A DNA stretch of 64,000 bases from Thermoproteota archaeon (GTDB lineage: Archaea > Thermoproteota > Thermoprotei > Gearchaeales > Gearchaeaceae), in assembly GCA_021324265.1 (NCBI GenBank), contig JAJPJK010000001.1, positions 115,617-179,616 on the forward strand, in the 5' to 3' direction. The notes beneath the pieces are model-generated. The model saw nothing but the letters and a program-made list of their open reading frames with translations. It had not been told where the DNA came from and did no database searches. This document shows positions 9,201-16,749 of this stretch, piece after piece (position 1 is the stretch's first letter; every line of letters begins with the position of its first letter). A program made the translations under genes and the position numbers.

Positions 9201-9577
9201 GTCAACAACTGCCACCTGAAATTCAGAATTTGGTCCTTAAAGCTAGGCAGCTTGAGGAGCAATTAAGAATAGTAATGACAAGGAGACAGCAGATAAAGCT
9301 TGAGTTGCTGGAAATAGAGAGTGTTAAGGAAGAACTAGATAAACTTCCCGACGAAGTCGTGATACACAAACAAGTCGGAAATATACTTATTAAGAAGGAC
9401 AAGAAGAGTGTGAGTGAAGAGATTAATGATAGAAAGGAAACTCTACAGCTTCAAGATCTTGCGCTCGAAAAGCAAGAAGCAAACCTAAGGAAGCAATTTG
9501 AAAGTACATCACGGGAGCTTGAAAGTGCATTGAGGAGATATCAGACTGGAGAAACAGGCGAAGGTTTGGTTTCATAG
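9197..9577 (+). CDS. pfdB: Prefoldin beta subunit
   Basis: Coiled coil-hairpin-coiled coil: LPPEIQNLVLKARQLEEQLRIVMTRRQQIKLELLEIE...HKQVGNILIKKDK. Confidence 0.93.
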   Translation: MSQQLPPEIQNLVLKARQLEEQLRIVMTRRQQIKLELLEIESVKEELDKLPDEVVIHKQVGNILIKKDKKSVSEEINDRKETLQLQDLALEKQEANLRKQFESTSRELESALRRYQTGETGEGLVS

Positions 9578-9600
9578 TTACAAATTTTTTTGTAGTAACT
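9576..9600 (+). terminator. Possible terminator / imperfect inverted repeat with T-run after prefoldin gene
   Basis: agttacaaatttttttgtagtaact: AGTTAC...GTAACT around a T7 tract. Confidence 0.35.
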
Positions 9601-9629
9601 TAATAAATTGGTTCCTTTCATCTCCATTT

Positions 9630-10475
9630 ATGAGTCTCGTCAAGATCATTAACTTAAATTTTAAATATGCAAACACAGATTTCTGGTCTCTTAGGAATAT
9701 TAATTTAGAAATCTCAGAGGGCGAGTTCATAATTATTACTGGCCAGAGTGGCTGTGGTAAAACTACTTTGCTAAGAGCTATGAACGGCCTAATACCGCAT
9801 TATCATCAGGGTGAATATGATGGCCATGTCATACTTGATGGAAAGGAAGTAAGCAAGCATAAAGTTTATGAACTTGCTAAAATAGCAGGGATAGTTTTTC
9901 AGAACCCTGAGGATCAAATCTTTGCCATGACAGTCGAGAAAGAAGTAGCTTTTGGTCTGGAAAACTTGGGAATTGAAAGAAGTGAAATGAGGAAAATTGT
10001 AGATGAGACGCTTCAGCAAATGAGAATATCACATTTGAGATTTAGGCAACCATTTTTTTTAAGTGGCGGAGAGCAACAAAAGGTTATAATATCATCTATA
10101 CTTGCGCTGAAACCTAAGTTAATACTTCTTGATGAGCCGCTTAGTAGTTTAGATCCGATGTCTGCTCAAGCTCTTGTAGAGGAGCTTCATAGGTTGAACA
10201 GGCAATATGGTAAGACTATAGTGATAGCAGAACATCGATTAGATCTTCTATCAAAATACGCTAACAGGATGATTGTTATGGATAAAGGGCAAATAATATT
10301 GGATAATAGAATCGAGGAAGTGCTGGCAAAAATTGATCTCGAATCTCTAGGTATTAATGAGCCATTATTTGCGAAATTTGCAAGGTTTTTAAGAGCTAAA
10401 TACGGTCTCGAGCTAGGGAATTGTTTAAGCATCGAAGAAGTTGTGCGGAGGTTTAATCATGCAAAAAGTCATTGA
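9630..10475 (+). CDS. ecfA: Energy-coupling factor (ECF) transporter ATPase
   Basis: Walker A GQSGCGKTTL, signature LSGGEQQK, Walker B LILLDEP; ECF/CbiO-type. Confidence 0.9.
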   Translation: MSLVKIINLNFKYANTDFWSLRNINLEISEGEFIIITGQSGCGKTTLLRAMNGLIPHYHQGEYDGHVILDGKEVSKHKVYELAKIAGIVFQNPEDQIFAMTVEKEVAFGLENLGIERSEMRKIVDETLQQMRISHLRFRQPFFLSGGEQQKVIISSILALKPKLILLDEPLSSLDPMSAQALVEELHRLNRQYGKTIVIAEHRLDLLSKYANRMIVMDKGQIILDNRIEEVLAKIDLESLGINEPLFAKFARFLRAKYGLELGNCLSIEEVVRRFNHAKSH

Positions 10476-11283
10476 GTTTAAACATGTTTCATACAAATAT
10501 CCTTTTGAGGAAGACTATGCTATAAAAGATATAGACCTTAGTTTTTATGAAGAAGAAGTTGTTGCAATAATTGGATCTAATGGCGCTGGAAAAACAACAC
10601 TCATTAAGCACATGAATGGTTTATTAAAGCCCACTACTGGAGATGTATTTGTTGAAGGTATAAATACCAAAAAAGCTACTGTCGCAGAACTTTCTAAGAA
10701 GGTTGGTATTGTTTTTCAAAATTCAGATTACCAACTATTCGCTCAAACAGTATATGATGAAATTGCTTTTGCTCTAAGGAATTTCGGTTACAATGAAGCA
10801 GAGATAAAGGAAAGAGTTAAGAAAATGATGGATTATTTTTCTATTTCCCAATATGAAAAGAGTTCGCCAATCCTTCTAAGCGGTGGAGAAAAGAAAAGGG
10901 TTACACTTGCTTCAGTTCTAGTATATGACCCGAAAGTCTTGATATTAGACGAGCCTACTATAGGTCTTGATTTCAATCAGAAAAAGAATTTGAAGCATTT
11001 CATATCGAGGCTTAAGGAAGAAAGAAAGACCATTGTGATAGTCACTCACGATCTAGATTTTGTATCCGATATATCTACAAGAATTATTGTTATGAATCGC
11101 GGTCAAGTGATGGCTCAGGGAGATCCTAAAGATATTCTTTACGAAGAAGATCTATTAAAAGAAGCTAATCTTATGCCACCTTCAATTGTTAAGTTAGCTA
11201 AAGGTTTAGGCCTCAACGATCGCATTCTGAGCTTTGAGGAAATGCTTCAAAAGATCGATAACTTATTATTGAGGAATGTTTAG
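10459..11283 (+). CDS. ecfA: ECF transporter ATPase (second)
   Basis: GSNGAGKTTLIKHMNGL, LSGGEKKR, VLILDEPTIGLD; in-frame ATG at 10459 likely. Confidence 0.9.
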   Translation: MQKVIEFKHVSYKYPFEEDYAIKDIDLSFYEEEVVAIIGSNGAGKTTLIKHMNGLLKPTTGDVFVEGINTKKATVAELSKKVGIVFQNSDYQLFAQTVYDEIAFALRNFGYNEAEIKERVKKMMDYFSISQYEKSSPILLSGGEKKRVTLASVLVYDPKVLILDEPTIGLDFNQKKNLKHFISRLKEERKTIVIVTHDLDFVSDISTRIIVMNRGQVMAQGDPKDILYEEDLLKEANLMPPSIVKLAKGLGLNDRILSFEEMLQKIDNLLLRNV

Positions 11284-11986
11284 ACCCGAATACTTCTATT
11301 TCAGGAAAAAAGATACGATAATACATAGGCTAGATCCTAGAAGCAAACTAGTTTATGTGATAGCAATGTTCGTTTGGGCACTGATAAGAGGTGATCTTTT
11401 ATTCCTTTCAGCAGTTTTCTTGCTAACTCTAATACCTATATCGCTAGGAAAGCTTTTTAAGAATCTACTAATTTCTTTGAGGGCAGCGCTTTTTTTCATT
11501 GTTCTCATAATTCTAATAAACTATGTCTTTAGCCATAATCTGTCTTTGGCTATCGCGCTTGCACTTAGATTTATGATACTCATAAGCTCTTTTCTGATTT
11601 TCTCCATCACTACTTCGCCGGATGATTTGGCTTTAGCGCTGTATAGAATGGGCTTTCCTTATGATTTTGTGCTTACATTTAATCTTTCAGTGAGATTTAT
11701 TCCAACAGTTATGCGAGATGCAACGAATATTATAGATGCACAGAGAGCAAGAGGCCTCGAAACTCAAAAAGGTTTCATCAACAGAATAAAAAATTATGTA
11801 CCTGTTCTGATTCCGCTCATCGTTGTTGGCATAAAGAGAGCAATAAATGTCGCTGAATCCATGGAGGCTAGATGCTTCGGGGCATCAAAGAAACCGACCA
11901 CACTTTATGAACTGAAATTTGCTGTTAAAGATTATGTATTCATAGCTTTCTCATTCATTCCAACAATTTTCTACTTTTTGCTATAG
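11276..11986 (+). CDS. ecfT: ECF transporter transmembrane subunit EcfT (CbiQ family)
   Basis: LDPRSKLVYVIAMF; DATNIIDAQRARGLE and AINVAESMEARCFG coupling motifs (A-R-G). Confidence 0.92.
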   Translation: MFRPEYFYFRKKDTIIHRLDPRSKLVYVIAMFVWALIRGDLLFLSAVFLLTLIPISLGKLFKNLLISLRAALFFIVLIILINYVFSHNLSLAIALALRFMILISSFLIFSITTSPDDLALALYRMGFPYDFVLTFNLSVRFIPTVMRDATNIIDAQRARGLETQKGFINRIKNYVPVLIPLIVVGIKRAINVAESMEARCFGASKKPTTLYELKFAVKDYVFIAFSFIPTIFYFLL

Positions 11987-11993
11987 TCGTAAT

Positions 11994-12007
11994 CTTAATA
12001 TATTAAG
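11994..12007 (+). promoter_or_regulatory. Palindromic TATA-box candidate upstream of HMG-CoA synthase
   Basis: CTTAATATATTAAG perfect palindrome centred about 25 nt before ATG 12025. Confidence 0.5.
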
Positions 12008-12024
12008 AAGGACTTATCTCAAGG

Positions 12025-13074
12025 ATGAAGCCTGCTCAATCGGTATCTATAATTGGATATGGGGGCTATGTACCATTGAGGAGAATTAAGGCTAGTGAGA
12101 TTGCGAGAATATGGGGTAAAAGCGATCGTGCTCTTCCAGTAGAGGAGAAGTCTGTAGCATATCTTGATGAAGATACCGCTACAATGGCGGTAGAAGCTGG
12201 TGCGAATGCAATAAGCAGAGCAGGTATAGAACCTAGTGAAATCGGGGCAGTTTTCGTGGGCACAGAATCGAAGATTTATACTGTAAAGCCCACATCTACA
12301 GTTGTTGCTGAGGCTCTTGGAATAACGCCTCTTACATTAGCTTCAGATTACGAGTTTGCATGTAAAGCTGGAACTGAAGCAATGCAAACATCCATTGGCT
12401 TAGTTGCCTCAGGCATGGTGAAGTGTGCTCTTGCAATAGGTTCCGACATTGCTAGAGGCAGGCCTGGTGATGAACTCGAATACACTGCAGGTGCAGGCGC
12501 AGCAGCCTTCGTGCTTGCGAAGAGTGGGGTTTACAACGATATAGCAACCATAGAAGGTAGTGTTTCTTACGTAACAGATACCCCAGATTTTTGGAGGAGG
12601 GAGGGACAGATTTATCCTATGCATTATTACCGATTTACTGGCGAGCCGGCATATTTCAACCACATAAGGAATGCTGTAATTCGCTTAATGGATAATTTAG
12701 GTCTTAAACCATCAGACTTCAATCACGTTGTTTTTCATCAACCGAATGCAAAGTTTCCTCAGGAGGTAGCTAAATCTCTTGGCTTTAAGCAAGAGCAATA
12801 TAAAACTGGTCTTTTAGTGCCTTTAATTGGGAATACTTACGCCGCAGCTTCTTTGATAGGTCTTGCCGCAGTACTTGATGTAGCAAAACCAGGAGAAAGA
12901 ATTCTTGTTGGTTCGTTTGGTTCAGGTGCAGGCAGCGATGCGATATCTCTAGTAGTTAAAGATGGAATAGAGAAGGTCAGAAATGCGGCTCCTAAAATCA
13001 TGGATTACATAACCAAACGCGTGTATGTAGATTACGCGTTATATGCCAAATTCAGAAACAAATATAATGATTGA
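12025..13074 (+). CDS. Hydroxymethylglutaryl-CoA synthase
   Basis: MKPAQSVSIIGYGGYVPLRRI; catalytic DYEFACKAGTEAMQ. Confidence 0.95.
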   Translation: MKPAQSVSIIGYGGYVPLRRIKASEIARIWGKSDRALPVEEKSVAYLDEDTATMAVEAGANAISRAGIEPSEIGAVFVGTESKIYTVKPTSTVVAEALGITPLTLASDYEFACKAGTEAMQTSIGLVASGMVKCALAIGSDIARGRPGDELEYTAGAGAAAFVLAKSGVYNDIATIEGSVSYVTDTPDFWRREGQIYPMHYYRFTGEPAYFNHIRNAVIRLMDNLGLKPSDFNHVVFHQPNAKFPQEVAKSLGFKQEQYKTGLLVPLIGNTYAAASLIGLAAVLDVAKPGERILVGSFGSGAGSDAISLVVKDGIEKVRNAAPKIMDYITKRVYVDYALYAKFRNKYND

Positions 13075-14225
13075 CAGTGTCAGAGGTTTACATCACCGGA
13101 ATAGGCTATACTCAAGTTTCTGAACACTGGGTAAAGTCGATAAAGCAATTATCTTTAGAGGCAGCTGTAAAAGCGATCAAGGATTCAGGATATAAAAAGC
13201 CTGACTCAATCGTGTTATCTTCTTCTCTCGCGAGTTTTCTTCAACATCAAGAAGCATTGAGCAACTTGATAAGAGAATATCTTGGGTTCAGCAATCTACA
13301 TAACATCAAAGTAGAAGCCGGAGAGTGCTCTGGTTCAGCAGCAGTCGAAGTCGCTACCTCTTTAATAAACAGCGGAAGATTCAAAAATGTCTTGGTCTTA
13401 GGCGTTGAAAAACCTTCAGATAAGTTACCTCAGGAGTTTAACGCTTCATTGTCATCGACATTAGATAGGGATTATTATTTCTATAATGGAATTACGCATG
13501 CTTCTCTTTTTGCATTGGTATATAAGCTGTATATGAAGCAGTATGGGATAAAACAGGAAGATATAGCAGCATTTGCAGTTCATGATCATGCAATGGCAGT
13601 GAACGTTGATTACGCGCAATATAGGTTTCCTATAAGCATAGATCGTGTTTTATCTTCTCCCAACGTTTCTGAGCCTTTAAAACTTTTCGAGGCTTTCCCA
13701 ACCTCAGATGGTGCTTCTGCTCTTATGATATCTTCTAAAGATCAAGTGGACAATCCAGATTATGCAGTTAAACTTGAAGCGATTTCTAGTGCAAGTGATT
13801 TAAGCTTTGTATATAGGAGCGATTTTTTATCTTTTAATTCACTGCGCTTCGCCTTCGAAGATCTGAGGAAGAAGACGAAACTTGCAAAAAAAGACATAAA
13901 TTTTTTGGAAATTCATGATTCTTATTCAATCGCAGCGCCCTTAATAATTGAAAGTCTTGGTCTTGCTGAAAAGAGTGAAGCCTGTAAAATGCTCAAAGAA
14001 GGAGAATTCGAGAAGGATGGTACGCTTCCATTGAACATGAGCGGAGGTCTAAAGGCAAGGGGTCATCCTATAGGCGCTACCCCGATATATCAGATTGTAG
14101 AAGCTGTTCTCCAATTAAGGGGGAAGGCTTCAAACCAAGTGAGTAATGCTGAAACAGGACTTGTTCAATCAATGAGTAATATAGCTGATCAAGCATATCT
14201 TATCTTACTGAGGCGATACAAATGA
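13071..14225 (+). CDS. Acetyl-CoA acetyltransferase (archaeal thiolase)
   Basis: EAGECSGSAAVEVA active-site region; NMSGGLKARGHPIGATPIYQ C-terminal motif. Confidence 0.95.
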   Translation: MTVSEVYITGIGYTQVSEHWVKSIKQLSLEAAVKAIKDSGYKKPDSIVLSSSLASFLQHQEALSNLIREYLGFSNLHNIKVEAGECSGSAAVEVATSLINSGRFKNVLVLGVEKPSDKLPQEFNASLSSTLDRDYYFYNGITHASLFALVYKLYMKQYGIKQEDIAAFAVHDHAMAVNVDYAQYRFPISIDRVLSSPNVSEPLKLFEAFPTSDGASALMISSKDQVDNPDYAVKLEAISSASDLSFVYRSDFLSFNSLRFAFEDLRKKTKLAKKDINFLEIHDSYSIAAPLIIESLGLAEKSEACKMLKEGEFEKDGTLPLNMSGGLKARGHPIGATPIYQIVEAVLQLRGKASNQVSNAETGLVQSMSNIADQAYLILLRRYK

Positions 14226-14617
14226 GTGCACCTATTTATTGGAGGGAAAAACTCTACAGATATAGGCTTGTTGCATCTTACTGCGACAAATGTAATAAAA
14301 AATACTATCCACCTAGACCAGTTTGTCTTCAATGTGGCAATACTGAGTTGAGGGAAGTGAAGCTTCCAAATACGGGCACATTAATTAGTTTCACTACAGT
14401 GTATCAAACCTTTCCTGAATTTTCAAAACTTGCTCCCTATGTTATAGGTATAATAAGACTTGATGATGGCACGACAATAGTTGCACAGCTTACTGATGTT
14501 GACCAAATTGAGCTAAAAGAAGGAATTAGGGTTGAAGCTGTATTCAGAAAAATGTATGAGGACGGCGAATCTGGTCTTATATACTACGGCACCAAGTTTA
14601 GGCCGGTCTCAAGATGA
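14222..14617 (+). CDS. DUF35 OB-fold/zinc-ribbon acyl-CoA-associated protein
   Basis: CDKCNKKYYPPRPVCLQCGN; follows HMGCS-thiolase pair. Confidence 0.93.
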   Translation: MSAPIYWREKLYRYRLVASYCDKCNKKYYPPRPVCLQCGNTELREVKLPNTGTLISFTTVYQTFPEFSKLAPYVIGIIRLDDGTTIVAQLTDVDQIELKEGIRVEAVFRKMYEDGESGLIYYGTKFRPVSR

Positions 14618-15523
14618 ATATAGTAAGGGTTTAATGTAATCTTTATTAGACTGAATCACCACTCTCATATTTCCTTGCTTGTCTTTTTCCAATTGTCCCC
14701 TTATCAAAGCATGTTCTCCCTTTTTCAGCATTTCTGCATATCTTAGCTTAAAGGATATGACATCGAATCTTTTACCGCTAATATCTTTTACTTGATAGAT
14801 AGATGGGAAGAGAAAGTTCTGAGAATCGTCCTCAATAATTACGTTTGTCTCGAAATCCCCCAATACAAGGCTTGGCTCGTATTCTTTTCTATTCACGAAT
14901 TTAATAGAGTATATTTTATCTTTGAATTTTCCCTCAATAAGTTTTCTCTGCTCTAACAATTCAAATGTTTTATAGTCCATTATTTCTTCAGCTTCTCTTT
15001 CTTTGTAAAGTTTTAGCATGTATTCTTCGGGTAGTGCATCTAATTCTTTTTTCTCTCTAAGCTTTTTTAGCGCGAAATACACTTTAAAAGGCTCTTTACC
15101 ATAGTAGGCAATATCCATATCTGAATCAGGTCTATGAAGCCCAAGCAATATTGATCCTCCAATACCAAAGCTAGCTGTGCTTTCACCGCTTTCTTCAGCT
15201 AAAAGTTCAACGAATTCTTTAACACGCTTTTCACTTTCATCTCTAGGTTCTTTCAGAATCCTCTTCAATTTTGCAATAGGATTATAAACTAGCTTGATTT
15301 CTTCGAAGGGAAATATTAGTGCATCTCTTTTTAGAAATTTTGATTTCTTTAAAAGCGGATAGTCTACTATTTTCAATATTTCATTGATATCCTTTATTTT
15401 TATATATGTATCATTAATCTTAATATATTTAGGAATAATAAACAGTTCGTTATATTTTTCGTTGAAATAGATTACGTAAAAAATATTATCAAATTTATCT
15501 TTTATTCCTGTTAACTCAAGCAT
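14609..15523 (-). CDS. Predicted nucleotidyltransferase (MNT fold, COG1665-like)
   Basis: FGIGGSILLGLHRPDSDMDIAYYG = GS-x10-DSDxD motif; C-terminal OB-like segment. Confidence 0.75.
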   Translation of the reverse strand: MLELTGIKDKFDNIFYVIYFNEKYNELFIIPKYIKINDTYIKIKDINEILKIVDYPLLKKSKFLKRDALIFPFEEIKLVYNPIAKLKRILKEPRDESEKRVKEFVELLAEESGESTASFGIGGSILLGLHRPDSDMDIAYYGKEPFKVYFALKKLREKKELDALPEEYMLKLYKEREAEEIMDYKTFELLEQRKLIEGKFKDKIYSIKFVNRKEYEPSLVLGDFETNVIIEDDSQNFLFPSIYQVKDISGKRFDVISFKLRYAEMLKKGEHALIRGQLEKDKQGNMRVVIQSNKDYIKPLLYSS

Positions 15524-16602
15524 TATTTTTTAAAAAAAGGTGGTTCCTGAATCCTTGCGTCGTAAAGATTTTCTCTGATTTTGATCTGTACTGTGCCTCC
15601 TAGGTAAAAGAAACTAGGGTTTATATATCCCATAGCTAGTCCTCTATCTAAGCTAGGAGAATATCCTCCGCTAGTTACGGTGCCTATTAATGTTTTCCCT
15701 GCATATATCTGCGCTCCCTTTCTAGGGAGTGGCCCTTTATCTTTCATTACAAGACATGCTCTAAGCATTTGGACACCATTTTCAATGATTCTTTGGATTG
15801 CGTTTTTTCCTATGTATTCTTCTTTACTTAAAGAGAAAATCCAATATCTGGCACTTACGGGGTCAATTTCTTCACTAATCTCGTTGCCATATAATAAGAA
15901 TCCCGCTTCAAGCCTTAATATATCTCTACTCACGATTCCACAAGGCTTTATTCCTTTTTCTAAAAATCTTCTCCATAATTTTTTACCTTCCTCTACATTA
16001 GTAACAATTTCGAATCCGTTTTCACCCGTCCACCCACTTCTGCTTATAAGTAATGTATGAACCCCAAGTATCTCTTCGTCTCGGATGAAATTTTCTCTCT
16101 CCAGCTTTGATGGTAAAAAATCAAGATTTTCTATTTTCCTGCCCTGTATAGCTATCATCGCCGTTTTTAGTGTTATGTCTTCTGCTTCAACTTTAGCGTT
16201 CTTTTTTGAAGCATTGCTCTTTATCCAATTGAGCATTTTTACTCTATTTATGGCGTTGCAAATTATCAGAAAAGTCTCCTCTTCAAGCATGAAAAGGGAT
16301 AGATCATCTACGAATCCTCCTTTTTCGTTGAGCATTGCGGTCGGTATTATTATCTTACCTGGCTTGAGTTTGAATACATTCTTTGTTGTTAGATAGTCCA
16401 AAATATTCTGTGCATCTTTGCCTTTGACAATTATCCTACCCATGTGTGATACATCAAAAAGACCGTATTCGTTTCTAACTGCTAGGCTCTCTTCTATTGA
16501 ATTCGTGAAAAAAAGTGCTACTTCCCAACCTGCAAATTCCCCTAATTGTGCACCTTTTTCTATATGTAACTCCTTAAGAGGTGTAGATATTAGGTTGTCC
16601 AC
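15523..16602 (-). CDS. gcvT: Glycine cleavage system T protein (aminomethyltransferase)
   Basis: GLFDVSHMGRIIVKGKDA; SRSGWTGENGFEIV; DILRLEAGFLLYGNEI. Confidence 0.96.
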   Translation of the reverse strand: MDNLISTPLKELHIEKGAQLGEFAGWEVALFFTNSIEESLAVRNEYGLFDVSHMGRIIVKGKDAQNILDYLTTKNVFKLKPGKIIIPTAMLNEKGGFVDDLSLFMLEEETFLIICNAINRVKMLNWIKSNASKKNAKVEAEDITLKTAMIAIQGRKIENLDFLPSKLERENFIRDEEILGVHTLLISRSGWTGENGFEIVTNVEEGKKLWRRFLEKGIKPCGIVSRDILRLEAGFLLYGNEISEEIDPVSARYWIFSLSKEEYIGKNAIQRIIENGVQMLRACLVMKDKGPLPRKGAQIYAGKTLIGTVTSGGYSPSLDRGLAMGYINPSFFYLGGTVQIKIRENLYDARIQEPPFFKK

Positions 16603-16664
16603 TTGAATTATGCGTATTTTTACGATTTAACTTTATTAAGAGATGACATCTACTAAAAAATAGT

Positions 16665-16683
16665 AGCGCCGTAAAAGCGCCGT
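16665..16683 (+). repeat. Tandem duplication of the tRNA-Gln 5' acceptor strand
   Basis: AGCGCCGT aaa AGCGCCGT. Confidence 0.8.
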
Positions 16684-16749
16684 GGTGTAGCTGGCCAAGC
16701 ATGTTGGGCTTTGGACCCTGAGACCCAGGTTCGAATCCTGGCGGCGCTA
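16676..16749 (+). tRNA. tRNA-Gln (TTG)
   Basis: Acceptor AGCGCCG/CGGCGCT, discriminator A, anticodon loop CTTTGGA, T arm CCAGG-TTCGAAT-CCTGG. Confidence 0.93.

Noticed and set aside
12025-14617. HMGCS-thiolase-DUF35 cluster as a novel system
   Set aside because: This arrangement and the three-protein complex are already established for archaeal mevalonate biosynthesis
16665-16672. Upstream AGCGCCGT copy as an attachment site of an integrated element
   Set aside because: Only 8 nt long, and no integrase or foreign genes lie beside it; kept only as a tRNA-processing curiosity
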